The notes: generated by a model from the letters alone, not told the origin. Positions 17,080-26,743 are shown, counted from the stretch's first letter. The stretch is DNA of 64,000 bases from Gluconobacter frateurii (GCF_002723955.1 NZ_BEWN01000001.1:806001-870000), one strand, 5' to 3'. Program-made: numbers and translations.

Positions 17080-18524
17080 ATGAAGCAGGCGTCCAGACGG
17101 GTCGTTCTTGGGTCTGGAGTGGCTTTGCTAGCGCTCAGCCAAATACGTCGAAGTGTCGCGCGCCCTTATCGCTTGCCCTCGGCTGCTGCCATGGCTGCCG
17201 ATCAGTTGCGCCCACAATATCACCTGATTGCGCCATACGGGTGGATGAATGACCCGTGTGGTCCGGTGTGGGTCAATGGTCGCTATCACATGTTCTATCA
17301 GTGGGGTCCGGACAAGGCCGCTTTTGGAAACATTCACTGGGGGCACGCTACAAGCACGGATCTGGTTCATTGGCATCATGAGCCGGTGGCGCTGAGCCCT
17401 GTTCCCGGTGGTCCTGACAGCCTCGGGGTATTCAGCGGCTGTGTAGTGATCGTCGGAGACCGTGCGATCGCTTTTTATACGGGTATTGAGCCATCTGTGC
17501 AGTGTACTGCGACGTCAGATCTGCAGATGGTGCACTGGGAACAGAACCCTGTCCCTGTGGTCTCCGAGCCGCCGCCGGGTCTGGAGGTCGATGGATTTCG
17601 TGATCCGCTGGTCTGGAAAGATCAGGAAGGGTGGCACATGTTGCTGGGTGCCAACGTCCGACAGTCTCCGCTCGGTCCGGGGGAGTGGTTCTGAAATATG
17701 ATAGCCATGACCTGAAAGACTGGACGTATCGCGGTCTCTTTTATGGCCCGACACATATGAGCGGCGCCTATGATGACGCCATGGAATGCCCTGACTTTTT
17801 TTCGCTCGGCAATACTCAGGTTCTGATCTACTCCTTGGGAAATACCGTCTATTACGCATCCGGCTCTTACCGCGCAGGCATATTTGAGCCTCGGTTGATT
17901 CATTCTCTAGGATATGGATCGTTTTATGCCGGGCGAACGATGCTTGATGAACATGGGAAGCGCGTTCTCTGGGGTTGGATTCCCGAAAAGCCAGAGCGCA
18001 GCCATGCCGCCATGGAGGCGGGTTGGAGTGGCGTTATGTCTCTTCCAAGAATAGTCACATCCAATAGGGACGGAAGCCTTCGTCTTGAGCCCTATCCGGC
18101 TCTTTCCGCGCTGGAAGATGCGCCATTCCGCCAACTTGCTCCGTTCATCTGGTCTGCGCCTAACGGACCGAATGGCCGGATTCGTCTGACGTTCACCGGG
18201 ACAGCACCGGGACGTCTGACATTTGGAGGGCAGGGAGCGTTTCTCGACGTTGATTACGACCCGTACCGCCCGGAAAGCGAACTGATAGCCAATGGCGATA
18301 GCGCACCGCTTCCTCTGGCAGCTCGCAACGCACTGGATATTTTCATTGATGGCTCAGTCGTAGAGATTTTCACGTCTGCAGGTGCCTGTCTCACAACGCG
18401 GGCCTATGGAAAGACCGACACCTCTTTTACGCTGACACTGGAGGGAACTTTCAAATACGCTTCCGTGTCGGCCCGGACAATGAAATCCATTTCTCCAGAC
18501 CGGTTGACAGGCAATTCCACCTAA
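17080..18524 (+). pseudogene. GH32 fructan hydrolase (levanase/inulinase type), frameshifted
   Basis: Two overlapping frames together encode one glycoside hydrolase family 32 protein of about 480 residues. The first (from 17080 or 17068 to 17694) has a twin-arginine-like signal (ASRRVVLGSGVALLALS), the nucleophile motif GWMNDPCGP (Asp codon 17251) and GFRDPLVW. The second continues from GGVVLKYDSHDLKDW and has the acid/base motif AMECPDF (Glu codon 17784) and the C-terminal beta-sandwich. The break lies at a run of five G at 17679-17683; six G would restore one frame (GPGGVVLKYD). As read, the catalytic residues are split and the product is truncated at 17694. The nucleophile motif also has Cys where MNDPNG is usual. 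A sequencing error or phase variation is possible. Confidence 0.85.
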
Positions 18525-18528
18525 AGTT

Positions 18529-19833
18529 TCAGGCCGCTCCTCCGGCCTCCAGTTCAATGAGCGCCAGACCTTCGGCGACGGATACGAATTCCGAGCCACC
18601 ATCGACGCGGTCTGCCCCAAAGCGGTCGATAAACAGTTGACGGACGGCGGGCACGAATGACGTACCGCCGGTCAGGAACACGCGATCGATCCCATTTGTT
18701 CCCAGACCGGTCCGCTCAAGCGCGTCGTCAATAGCAGTCGCCAGCTTATCCAGATCCGGACTGATCCAGCTCTCGAAGTCTGCGCGCGTGATCGTCTGTT
18801 CGATTTTAAGATCTTTGTGAGCAAAGCGCAGTACGGTGCTGTCCTGCCGGGAGAGCTCGGTCTTGGCCTGACCGATGGCCCGGTAGAGGTTCTGCCCTTC
18901 CTGATCCTCGATCAGACGCAGCAGATTGCGGAGCTTCTGCGGGTCGGATGCTGTCTTAGCGACATCTTCGATGCTGCGGAGGGTCTGAGGCGTCCGCATC
19001 AGGGACAGGCGATGCCAGCGGCCCAAGCTCGCATACCATTCGATCGGAACGGGAAGGGGTTGCCCACCCATGACGCGGTAGGTCGTATCCCGTCCGAGGG
19101 CCGGGGCAATGACATTATCGATGATGCGGAAGTCGAACTGATCTCCTGCAATGCCAACGCCGGAATGGCCAAGCGTGACAGTGCGGGGAGAGCCGTGCGG
19201 ATCGAAGCGCATGACGGAAAAGTCACTGGTACCGCCACCAAAGTCTCCGACCAGAACAGTCGCGGGAGCATCGAGACGCTGCATGAACCGCCAGCCGGCG
19301 CCTTCCGGTTCAAGGACAACATTGGGTTCTGCAAAACCCGCTTCGACAAAGCTTTCCTTGAGACGCTTTACACCCAGTTCGTCATCCGCGAGCTCGCCGG
19401 CAAAACGTACCGGGCGCCCAATCGTGGCGCTGACCTGATCCGGGCTGATACCGGCTTTGTCCATAAGGGAGCGAAGAAACCGGGCAATCAGGTTCTGAAG
19501 CGTCATGGTGCTGGAAAAGACGCGGGTTTCGCGGAAGGAGCCCTGAGCGAGATAGGTCTTCATGGACATGATGAGGCGGCTTTCCGCCGGATCGTCCAGA
19601 TAGGCTTCGATTGCATCGAGCCCAATGGCGTCCTGAAGTACGCGCTTTTTCCCATCCTGATCGAGCCAGAGGCAGAGCAGGGTCCGACAGGTTTCGGAAG
19701 ACGGGCTGTCGATGAAGTTGAAGACGGCAGGCTGCGTCGTGCCGTGCTCATCTGCAATGACCACAACGCTGTTGGTCGTGCCGAAGTCGATGCCGACGCG
19801 AATTTTTGGCGCTGTAGAAGAATGCGTCGTCAT
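18529..19833 (-). CDS. Hsp70-family (YegD-like) chaperone protein
   Basis: A 434-residue actin/Hsp70-fold ATPase without the DnaK substrate-binding domain. Visible motifs are VGIDFGTTNSVVVI (phosphate 1), LVGDFGGGTSDFSVMRF (phosphate 2) and RVFLTGGTSFVPAVRQLF (adenosine). The frame opens at 19899, but ATG 19833 (MTTHSSTAPKIRVGID) starts just before the homology. Stand-alone YegD-like proteins have no firmly established client. It is convergent with the GH32 pseudogene, 4 nt apart. Confidence 0.88.
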   Translation of the reverse strand: MTTHSSTAPKIRVGIDFGTTNSVVVIADEHGTTQPAVFNFIDSPSSETCRTLLCLWLDQDGKKRVLQDAIGLDAIEAYLDDPAESRLIMSMKTYLAQGSFRETRVFSSTMTLQNLIARFLRSLMDKAGISPDQVSATIGRPVRFAGELADDELGVKRLKESFVEAGFAEPNVVLEPEGAGWRFMQRLDAPATVLVGDFGGGTSDFSVMRFDPHGSPRTVTLGHSGVGIAGDQFDFRIIDNVIAPALGRDTTYRVMGGQPLPVPIEWYASLGRWHRLSLMRTPQTLRSIEDVAKTASDPQKLRNLLRLIEDQEGQNLYRAIGQAKTELSRQDSTVLRFAHKDLKIEQTITRADFESWISPDLDKLATAIDDALERTGLGTNGIDRVFLTGGTSFVPAVRQLFIDRFGADRVDGGSEFVSVAEGLALIELEAGGAA

Positions 19834-19951
19834 GCTGGCTGGTCCCGTCCCGAATTCGCGAAAGGGCGAGGGTTTAGGAAAGAACGGCAGCCGCGCCAAG
19901 AGAAAAAGTAAAGGAGCGATCTGGCAGAGGCGGGAAGACCATCGGGAGTGA

Positions 19952-20350
19952 TCAGTCTTTTGATGCGTCGTAGAGATGCTGAGCCTTCTCGATTTCTGAC
20001 ATATGCGTTTCGGCCCAATGTGTCAGGCTGGAGACCGCCTGGATCAAGGTCATGCCCAGTGGTTTGAGGCTGTATTCCACTGTTACCGGCACAGTTGGAT
20101 AGACTGTTCGTGAAATCAGTCCATCGCGCTCAAGGTTTTTCAGAACCTGTGAGAGGACTTTCTGGGAAATCCCATGAATATCCCGTTTGAGCGCGTTGAA
20201 ACGCACAACATCATTCTGAAGTCGGTCAAGGATGAGGAGAGCCCATTTGTCTCCCAGCCGATCCAGAACCAGCCGCGTGGGGCAATCCTTGGCGTAGACG
20301 TTAAAGCAAAGAGCCTGGGGGCGTGACGCAGGTTTCTCGGAGGTGACCAT
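19952..20350 (-). CDS. HxlR family transcriptional regulator
   Basis: A 132-residue winged-helix regulator. The family-typical cysteine and helix (CPTRLVLDRLGDKWALLIL), the recognition region FNALKRDIHGISQKVLSQVLKNLERDGLI and the wing TVYPTVPVTVEYSLKPLG are all present. Many HxlR proteins sense aldehydes, quinones or thiol stress by the N-terminal Cys. It is divergent from a WrbA-like flavoprotein gene with 119 nt between, so regulation of that gene is likely. Confidence 0.93.
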   Translation of the reverse strand: MVTSEKPASRPQALCFNVYAKDCPTRLVLDRLGDKWALLILDRLQNDVVRFNALKRDIHGISQKVLSQVLKNLERDGLISRTVYPTVPVTVEYSLKPLGMTLIQAVSSLTHWAETHMSEIEKAQHLYDASKD

Positions 20351-20409
20351 GTGTCTGAAAAGTGCCTTCTTGCTTCAGAATGTCTGAACGCTCTACCACG
20401 GATGAGGGA

Positions 20410-20430
20410 GTGGTATCAAAAAGAAACCAC
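20410..20430. promoter_or_regulatory. Candidate HxlR operator
   Basis: An inverted pair GTGGT (20410-20414) and ACCAC (20426-20430), 11 nt apart, lies between the divergent HxlR and WrbA-like genes, and GTATC is repeated at 20413 and 20431. The position fits an autoregulatory operator; the sequence alone is weak. Confidence 0.3.
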
Positions 20431-20469
20431 GTATCCAAACGCGTTTTTGCTATGTGAAGGAGCAAAACA

Positions 20470-21024
20470 ATGTCGAAGGTCTTGGTCGTCTATCACTCAG
20501 GATATGGGCACACGAAAGTTGTTGCTGAGCATGTCGCAAAAGGCGCTCAGGCAGAACTTGTCGCCATCAGCGCAGAGGGTGACATTACCGACGCAGACTG
20601 GGCAGCACTCGATGCGGCAGATGCCATTATTTTCGGTACGCCAACCTATATGGGCAATGTGAGCTGGCAGTTTAAGAAGTTTGCTGATGCCACGTCCAAA
20701 ATCTGGTTCACGCGTGGATGGCAGGACAAGGTATTTGGCGGGTTCACCAATTCGGCGAGCCCGAGTGGCGACAAGCAGGTCACACTGATTACCCTGCAGA
20801 CGCTTGCGTCCCAACATGGGGGGATCTGGGTCAGCCTTGGTATGCCACCGTCGAATACTCTCGAAGCAACCGCGGAGGATCCGAACAATCTGGGTGGTTC
20901 AGTCGGTCTGCTTGCGCGCTCTCCCGCAAATGCGGGTGTTGATGGTGTTCAGAAAGGTGACCTGATCACAGCTGAACACTATGGCAAGCGCGTCGCTGAT
21001 ATTGCGGCCCGTCTGAAGGCCTGA
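20470..21024 (+). CDS. wrbA: NAD(P)H:quinone oxidoreductase, WrbA/flavodoxin family
   Basis: A 184-residue flavodoxin-fold protein. The FMN phosphate loop (VVYHSGYGHTKVVAEHVAKG), the IIFGTPTYMGNVSWQFKKF loop and GGFTNSASPSGDKQVTL place it in the WrbA-like quinone reductase group, which performs two-electron quinone reduction and limits redox cycling. AAGGAG lies 9 nt before ATG 20470. The divergent HxlR regulator suggests induction by quinones or reactive electrophiles. Confidence 0.88.
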   Translation: MSKVLVVYHSGYGHTKVVAEHVAKGAQAELVAISAEGDITDADWAALDAADAIIFGTPTYMGNVSWQFKKFADATSKIWFTRGWQDKVFGGFTNSASPSGDKQVTLITLQTLASQHGGIWVSLGMPPSNTLEATAEDPNNLGGSVGLLARSPANAGVDGVQKGDLITAEHYGKRVADIAARLKA

Positions 21025-21034
21025 TCAGGTGGCC

Positions 21035-21071
21035 GGAGGTTGCCAATAACACGGCAACCTCCTTTTGTTTT
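21035..21071. terminator. Terminator between wrbA and bioB
   Basis: A perfect 10-bp stem GGAGGTTGCC (21035-21044) pairs with 21053-21062 across an 8-nt loop, followed on the plus strand by TTTTGTTTT. It ends the wrbA transcript; the bioB gene is convergent and its 3' end overlaps the T-run. Confidence 0.9.
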
Positions 21072-22111
21072 CAGGATAAAGCAGGTTCGCAGGCGGCAAT
21101 GTCTGGAACGGCAGGGCGTAGAGTGCCCATTTCCGCTTCGGACTGTACCATCGGGGTCATGCCCAGAGCGGACAGAAGCTGACGGTCCCGGTGTTCTGCG
21201 GGGTTCGGGGTCGTCAGAAGCTTTTCACCGCAGAAAATGGAATTGGCACCTGCCAGGAAGCATAGGGCATGGGCTTCATCCGTCATGTTCTCACGGCCAG
21301 CCGCAAGGCGGACATGGCTTTGCGGCATCATGATCCGGGCCGTGGCAATCATACGCACAAAGGTAATCGGATCGACGGCTTCCACGTCTCCCAGAGGTGT
21401 ACCTTCCACGCGCACGAGCAGATTGATCGGCACGCTTTCCGGATGCTTCGGCAGATTGGCGAGCGTCATCAGCAGGCCAGCACGGTCAGACAGGTCTTCG
21501 CCCATACCGACAATACCGCCACAGCAGACATTGATGCCCGCATCCCGCACGTTGGACAGCGTATCGAGACGTTCCTGATAGGTGCGTGTCGAGATGATGG
21601 AGCCGTAGAACTCTTCGGACGTATCGAGATTGTGGTTGTAATAATCCAGCCCGGCATCCTTGAGACGCTGGGACTGCGTGGAATCCAGCATCCCCAGTGT
21701 AACGCAGGTCTCAAGACCAAGAGATTTTACGCCTTCGATCATCTCGCAGACAGAATCGAGGTCATGCTCCTTCGGGGAGCGCCATGCGGCGCCCATGCAG
21801 AATCGACCTGCACCTGCGGCCTTGGCGGCACGGGCTTCTTTCATGACCTTGTCGAGCGCCATCAGACGCTCGGCCTTCACGCTTTTCTCGTGGCGTGCGC
21901 TCTGCGGACAGTAGGCGCAATCTTCCGGGCAGCCACCCGTCTTGATCGAAAGAAGCGTGGAAATCTGCACTTTTGTGGGGTCGAAATAACGACGGTGCAG
22001 TTCCTGGGCGCGGAACATCAGGTCCGGGAAGGGGAGGTTGATCAGTGCTTCAACCTCAGCGCGCGTCCAGTCGTGGCGGACGTCTGGCTGTGTCATTTTC
22101 TGAGCCGTCAC
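21071..22111 (-). CDS. bioB: Biotin synthase
   Basis: A 346-residue radical-SAM enzyme that inserts sulphur into dethiobiotin. The radical-SAM cysteines ([16 protein letters not shown]-x3-C-x2-C) are present, as are [24 protein letters not shown] and the C-terminal [14 protein letters not shown]. The annotated start is GTG 22111; an in-frame ATG at 22096 is an alternative. No other bio genes are nearby. Confidence 0.96.
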   Translation of the reverse strand: MTAQKMTQPDVRHDWTRAEVEALINLPFPDLMFRAQELHRRYFDPTKVQISTLLSIKTGGCPEDCAYCPQSARHEKSVKAERLMALDKVMKEARAAKAAGAGRFCMGAAWRSPKEHDLDSVCEMIEGVKSLGLETCVTLGMLDSTQSQRLKDAGLDYYNHNLDTSEEFYGSIISTRTYQERLDTLSNVRDAGINVCCGGIVGMGEDLSDRAGLLMTLANLPKHPESVPINLLVRVEGTPLGDVEAVDPITFVRMIATARIMMPQSHVRLAAGRENMTDEAHALCFLAGANSIFCGEKLLTTPNPAEHRDRQLLSALGMTPMVQSEAEMGTLRPAVPDIAACEPALS

Positions 22112-22212
22112 GGGGCTTTCTCCAACGTTGTTGCGTCACACCTACCCAAAATGGCCCCGGCGTGTCATCTCATCGTCATGATTATGAGCCGGAAAACGGA
22201 CGAGGCAAAGCA

Positions 22213-23034
22213 ATGAAACACTGGCGTATCGAGCAGATGGACTGGGATTCCTTTGATCCATCCCGCGTGGACCCGGATATCATTCCTCTGGTGAAGTCTG
22301 CTTCAGTGGTGGAAAAGAACGGTCTGGACTACGCGGAATATCTGCGTCGGGTCTTTATAGGTGATCCTGATTTCAGTGCCGCGGCGGCCAACTGGGCGGT
22401 GGAAGAAGTACAGCATGGTGATGCGCTGGGTCGCTGGGCGATGCTGGCGGACCCGAGCTGGGACTATGAAGAAGCCTTTGACCGGTACAGGGCAAGTTAC
22501 AAGATTGATGCAGATGTCGATGCATCCATTCGTGGCTCCCGCACGGGCGAACTGATCGCGCGCTGTATGGTCGAGACGGGGACGTCTTCGTTCTATACAG
22601 CGCTGGCGGATGCGACGGATGAGCCGCTTCTGAAAGCCATTTGCAAGCAGATTGCGGCCGACGAATACCGCCACTTCAAGCTGTTCTATGATCACATGCA
22701 CCGTTATCTGAAGCGCGAGAAGCTAAGCGTCTGGGCGCGGACCCGCATTGCTTTAAGTCGTGTGACGGAGAGTGAGGACGATGAACTCGCCTCTGCCTAT
22801 CACACGACCAATGAAGGAGAGGACGTCCCTTACGATCACAAGCGCTGCATCGCGGCGTACATGTCCAAGGCGATGGGGTTCTATCAGCAGAAGCATATTG
22901 ATCGTGTGACGGCCATGATCTTCAAGACCATCGGCTTTACGCCGCATTCAAAGCTTCAGAGGCTTGCGGCAAATGGTGTCTATCGGTTGATCCAGTGGCG
23001 CAAGCGGTCATTCCAGCGCCAGATTGCAGCCTGA
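22213..23034 (+). CDS. Ferritin-like diiron protein (acyl-ACP desaturase-like)
   Basis: A 273-residue helical protein with two carboxylate-histidine pairs, EEVQHG and ADEYRHF, plus an intervening Glu (MVETGTSSFY). This is the E-x-x-H / D-E-x-R-H diiron pattern of the ferritin-like superfamily, closest to acyl-ACP desaturase-type members. The substrate is unknown. ATG 22213 has GAGG upstream; the longer frame to 22045 would overlap bioB on the other strand and is rejected. It is divergent from bioB with about 100 nt between. Confidence 0.78.
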   Translation: MKHWRIEQMDWDSFDPSRVDPDIIPLVKSASVVEKNGLDYAEYLRRVFIGDPDFSAAAANWAVEEVQHGDALGRWAMLADPSWDYEEAFDRYRASYKIDADVDASIRGSRTGELIARCMVETGTSSFYTALADATDEPLLKAICKQIAADEYRHFKLFYDHMHRYLKREKLSVWARTRIALSRVTESEDDELASAYHTTNEGEDVPYDHKRCIAAYMSKAMGFYQQKHIDRVTAMIFKTIGFTPHSKLQRLAANGVYRLIQWRKRSFQRQIAA

Positions 23035-23127
23035 CCGGTTGGTCCTCCGCTGAAATTCACAAGACGGAAGATGCAGTTTTGTGTCATGAAGACGTGCATT
23101 TTCTGTCTTGAATACTGGAGCTTGAGA

Positions 23128-23760
23128 ATGGACGTCCGTTCACTTCTGTCCCGCCGCCTGATCTGGGGTGCCGCAGCCCTGATGTCCGTGGCCGGACTGT
23201 CTCAGGGATTTGCCGCAAAGGCTGATCCGTACTCTCTCCCGATTGCGACCTCTGGCCCGATCAAGGCGGATGCACCTGCGGGCGCAACTGTTGCGAGTCA
23301 GCAACTGGCGCGTCAGGTGGGATATGCCCAGTTCACCGCATCTGACTGGCATGTCGGAACGGTGCGTCACATGGTCATGTTCAAATACAAGAAGGATGCG
23401 ACGCCTGCACAGCGTGCCGAAGTTGCGGCCCGCTTCCTTCACCTGGCGCAGGATAGCCGTCGCCCGGATGGACGACCTGTCGTCGTAAGCCTGGAGACGG
23501 GCTTCCAGAACAGCGGTGAGGGGGTCGAGGGCGGCCTGCAGCAGGCTTTTTTTGTGACCTTCCGTTCGGAAGGGGACCGCAATTATTATGTGGGCAAGCC
23601 TGTCGTGACCGACCCGGCCTTCTTCGATCCGGCTCATGAAGCCTTCAAGGAGTTTGCAGGGCCGTATCTCGATAAGGTCATGGTCTTTGACTATGATGTG
23701 CTGGCTGTTTCGGCCCCGGCGGAAAAGGCCCGTAAGGCCTCTCGTAAAAACGGTAAGTAA
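23128..23760 (+). CDS. Exported Dabb (stress-responsive alpha/beta barrel) domain protein
   Basis: A 210-residue protein with an N-terminal export signal that includes twin arginines (LLSRRLIWGAAALMSVAGLS, cleavage probably near FAAKA), suggesting Tat or Sec export. The mature part contains a Dabb domain (residues about 85-195; VRHMVMFKYKKDATPAQRAE to LDKVMVFDYDV), a small dimeric alpha/beta barrel. Bacterial Dabb proteins have no common function. GGAG lies 7 nt before ATG 23128. A terminator follows the stop codon. Confidence 0.8.
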   Translation: MDVRSLLSRRLIWGAAALMSVAGLSQGFAAKADPYSLPIATSGPIKADAPAGATVASQQLARQVGYAQFTASDWHVGTVRHMVMFKYKKDATPAQRAEVAARFLHLAQDSRRPDGRPVVVSLETGFQNSGEGVEGGLQQAFFVTFRSEGDRNYYVGKPVVTDPAFFDPAHEAFKEFAGPYLDKVMVFDYDVLAVSAPAEKARKASRKNGK

Positions 23761-23761
23761 C

Positions 23762-23792
23762 AAAAAGTCTCCGTCTGTATGGACGGCTTTTT
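23762..23792. terminator. Terminator after the Dabb gene
   Basis: AAAAAG (23762-23767) and CTTTTT (23787-23792) flank a CCGTC/GACGG stem (23771-23775 with 23782-23786), with three unpaired bases on the left side. The plus-strand T-run fits an intrinsic terminator. Confidence 0.7.
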
Positions 23793-23837
23793 GACGACGT
23801 GATCTTTTATGCCTCATGCTACGGCAACCGCCAGAAC

Positions 23838-25934
23838 ATGAGGCATAATGTGAAGACCACAGTTTCTGTTAAACGTCGCTTGACGCAGGGCGCGAGCCTC
23901 TTTGCGCTGGCCATGGGCCTGACATCTGTCAGTGCTCAGGCTGCTGGTTACAATTCGGGCTGGGGCTTCGATGAAGCCGGCATGAACCGCAGCGTCAAAC
24001 CGGGCGACAATTTCTTCGAATATGCCAACGGCACCTATCTCAAGAACCTGAAAATTCCAGGGGATATGAGCAGCTACGGGCCATTCCGCATTCTCTACGA
24101 GCTGTCCATGGAGCGTCAGAAGGCGATCCTGAGCGAAGCCCAGAAGCATGTCTCGGCAGAACCGTCGGATGACATGGGCAAGATTGGCACGTTCTATGCC
24201 AGCTTCCTGGACCAGAAGGCTGTAGACGCGCTTGGTGCCAAGCCGCTGGCGGCTGATCTGGAAAAGATCCGCAAGGTCAGTGACGCCAAGAGCCTTGCAG
24301 CAGCCTTTGGGTCATCCCTGAAGTCCATGGCGTTCTCGACGTTTCAGATTGGCGTCGAGCAGGACCAGAAGGACCCGGAACACTACATGCTGATGCTCGA
24401 TCAGGGTATGAGTATCGGTGTCAGCGGCGGTCTCGGCCTGCCCGATATCAGCTACTACACAGACCCCAAGCTGGCCGACAAAAAGAAGGCTTATCAGGCG
24501 TATATTGCCCGCATGCTGACGCTTGAAGGCTGGCCGGATGCCACAAAGAATGCTCAGGCTGTGGTGGATCTGGAGACGGCTCTGGCGAAGGTCGAAGTCC
24601 CTCGTGACCAGACCCGTGATCCGCTCAAAATCTATAACCCGATGCCGGTATCCCAGCTCCAGAAGATTGCTCCGGATTTTGATTGGACGGCCTTCCTGAC
24701 CACAGCAGGTCTCCCGGCCGAAGGCCTGGCAGATCGCAAGGTTGATGTGCGCGAGCCGGAAGGCATTGCGGCCATGGCCCGCGTTCTGAAAGCCGCCGAT
24801 TACAGCACGCTTCAGGCCTGGCTGGCTTTCCATCTGGCGGACAACGCGGCAACCTATCTGTCGCATGACTTCTCGGACGCCTCGTTCGACTTCAACAGCA
24901 AGACGCTCTCTGGTGTTGCCCAGCAGTCCCCGCGCTGGAAGCGTGCAACCCGCGTGACGAACGGTGCCATGGGCTGGGCGATCGGCAAGATCTATGTGGC
25001 TCGTTACTTCCCACCGTCCGCGCAGGCCCAGATCACGTCTCTGGTGCAGGAAGTGAAATCTTCCTTCCATGATCGCCTTGAGCACAATACCTGGATGGAT
25101 GAGCCGACCCGCAAGGCCGCGCTCAACAAGCTGGACCATTTCGCCATTCAGGTCGGTTATCCGAAGAAGTGGTGGGATTACAGCAACCTCGTCGTTCGCA
25201 AGGGCGATGTGTACGGCAATGCCGTGCGTGGTGCGGCGTTCAACTGGCAGCATGAGCTGAACAAGCTCGACAAGCCGGTGGATCGCGATGAGTGGGGCAT
25301 GACGCCGCAGACGGTGAACGCTTACAACGACCCGACGATGAATGAGATCGTCTTCCCGGCTGCCATTCTTCAGCCGCCGTTCTTCGATCCGAAGGGCGAT
25401 ATGGCTGTGAACTATGGTGCCATCGGTGGTGTCATTGGCCACGAGATGAGCCATGGCTTTGACGATCAGGGTCGTCATTATGACGAGCATGGTCGTCTGA
25501 ATGACTGGTGGAGCAAGGCGTCTTCCGATGCATTCCAGAAGCTCGCGGATCGTCTGGGTGCACAGTATGACGCGCAGGAGCCTCTGCCGGGCACCCATGT
25601 GAACGGCAAGATGACGATGGGCGAAAACATCGCGGATTCTGGTGGTCTAAATCTTGGTCTGCAGGCGTATCATGACTCCTTGCATGGCAAGCCGGAAACC
25701 AAGGTCCATGGCCTAACGGGTGATCAGCGCGTCTTCCTGGGCTGGGCGCAGGTCTGGCGTGAGAAGGATCGTCCGGATGCGCTGCGTCAGCAGATGCTTT
25801 CGAACGAACACGCACCGGCTGTCACGCGTGTGAACATCCCTACACATAATATCGATGCCTGGTATGACGCATTTGGCGTAAAAGAGGGCGACAAGCTCTA
25901 TCTGGCCCCGGATCAGCGCGTAAAGATCTGGTAA
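23838..25934 (+). CDS. M13 family metallopeptidase (PepO/neprilysin type)
   Basis: A 698-residue exported zinc endopeptidase. ATG 23838 gives a signal peptide ending near SVSAQA; the frame opens at 23799. The zinc site GHEMSHGFDDQG (H-E-x-x-H) and the third ligand with its partner Asp (MGENIADSGGL) are intact, and NAYNDPTMNEIVFPAAILQ is the conserved substrate-binding segment. Members degrade small peptides in the periplasm. The length is normal for the family. It is monocistronic, with a possible weak hairpin downstream. Confidence 0.95.
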   Translation: MRHNVKTTVSVKRRLTQGASLFALAMGLTSVSAQAAGYNSGWGFDEAGMNRSVKPGDNFFEYANGTYLKNLKIPGDMSSYGPFRILYELSMERQKAILSEAQKHVSAEPSDDMGKIGTFYASFLDQKAVDALGAKPLAADLEKIRKVSDAKSLAAAFGSSLKSMAFSTFQIGVEQDQKDPEHYMLMLDQGMSIGVSGGLGLPDISYYTDPKLADKKKAYQAYIARMLTLEGWPDATKNAQAVVDLETALAKVEVPRDQTRDPLKIYNPMPVSQLQKIAPDFDWTAFLTTAGLPAEGLADRKVDVREPEGIAAMARVLKAADYSTLQAWLAFHLADNAATYLSHDFSDASFDFNSKTLSGVAQQSPRWKRATRVTNGAMGWAIGKIYVARYFPPSAQAQITSLVQEVKSSFHDRLEHNTWMDEPTRKAALNKLDHFAIQVGYPKKWWDYSNLVVRKGDVYGNAVRGAAFNWQHELNKLDKPVDRDEWGMTPQTVNAYNDPTMNEIVFPAAILQPPFFDPKGDMAVNYGAIGGVIGHEMSHGFDDQGRHYDEHGRLNDWWSKASSDAFQKLADRLGAQYDAQEPLPGTHVNGKMTMGENIADSGGLNLGLQAYHDSLHGKPETKVHGLTGDQRVFLGWAQVWREKDRPDALRQQMLSNEHAPAVTRVNIPTHNIDAWYDAFGVKEGDKLYLAPDQRVKIW

Positions 25935-25949
25935 GGGTCGTGACAAAAC

Positions 25950-25988
25950 GAAGCGTGAGGCCTATTTCACGGTCTCACGTTTCAACTT
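25950..25988. terminator. Possible weak terminator after the M13 gene
   Basis: CGTGAG (25954-25959) pairs with CTCACG (25974-25979), extendable outward to 25950 and 25983 with one GU pair, over a 14-nt loop. A short CAACTTTT follows. The long loop makes this only a possible terminator. Confidence 0.4.
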
Positions 25989-26009
25989 TTCGACTGACGG
26001 ACCTGCCTC

Positions 26010-26741
26010 ATGACGCAAATGACGATCGGCCATCTGTACACCTCGCTTCATGCCGGGTGCGCCAGTGCGGTCGCGCGTGTTCTCGAAGCGCATGAAGTGG
26101 AAGTCGAGTTCGTGGACCTCGACCCGGAAGACATCGAAGAAGCGCTGGAGCAGGGGGAAGTCGATCTTCTGGTTTCCGCCTGGTTTCCACGAGATGAAAA
26201 ATTATCCGGCCCCGGCTCCCGTGTTATCGGTGACCTGTACCAGCCACAGATTTCCTTTGCCGCACTGAAAGCGGTTGGTCCGGTCAATACCCTGACGTCC
26301 GCTGACGTCGATCGTGTCATCGTTGCGGATGACAGCCGGGAAATTCTAGAAAAAGCCCTGAAGCAGCTTCCGGCGCTGTCCTCTCTTCCGATGGAAGTGG
26401 TTGGGGAAGCCGCTTTAATCGCCCGGCTGGAAAAGGCTCAGGCCGAAGGGGAGGCGCCCCTTGTTGTCGCAACACAGCCGCATGCTGTGTTTCACACGTC
26501 TTTGCTGACGCTGGTTGAAGATCCGGGCAAGCTACTGGGTGGCGAGATGTCCGCTCGCATGATCCTGCGTGAAGACGTGGCCCGCAAAGCGGACACGGAT
26601 CTGCTGGATGAGCTTTCCGAGATGATGCTCGGCAACAAGGTCATGAGTGCGCTGGACTATATGATCGGCGTGGAGGGGCAGGACCCTGATGAAGCAGCCG
26701 AAGCCTGGCAGCGTGGCCGCCTGATCCCGCGGGACGCCTGA
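26010..26741 (+). CDS. OpuAC-like substrate-binding-fold protein without signal peptide
   Basis: A 243-residue protein resembling the glycine betaine-type periplasmic binding domain OpuAC. VDLLVSAWFPRDE corresponds to the A-D-A-M-V-S-A-W ligand-loop segment, and MSALDYMIGVEGQDPDEAAEAWQ to the family C terminus. There is no signal peptide or lipobox and no transporter gene beside it, so it may be a cytosolic ligand sensor or carrier. An in-frame ATG at 26019 is an alternative start. A strong terminator follows. Confidence 0.65.
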   Translation: MTQMTIGHLYTSLHAGCASAVARVLEAHEVEVEFVDLDPEDIEEALEQGEVDLLVSAWFPRDEKLSGPGSRVIGDLYQPQISFAALKAVGPVNTLTSADVDRVIVADDSREILEKALKQLPALSSLPMEVVGEAALIARLEKAQAEGEAPLVVATQPHAVFHTSLLTLVEDPGKLLGGEMSARMILREDVARKADTDLLDELSEMMLGNKVMSALDYMIGVEGQDPDEAAEAWQRGRLIPRDA

Positions 26742-26743
26742 AC

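Noticed and set aside
18817-19911. 364-codon open frame on the plus strand
   Set aside because: It lies antisense to the Hsp70-like gene, which has clear family motifs. The antisense translation has no recognisable family and is explained by high-GC codon bias.
21269-22216. 315-codon open frame on the plus strand
   Set aside because: It is antisense to bioB, whose radical-SAM cysteines are intact.
24312-25598. 428-codon open frame on the minus strand
   Set aside because: It is antisense to the M13 metallopeptidase with intact zinc motifs; the translation is low-complexity and His/Arg-rich without family resemblance.
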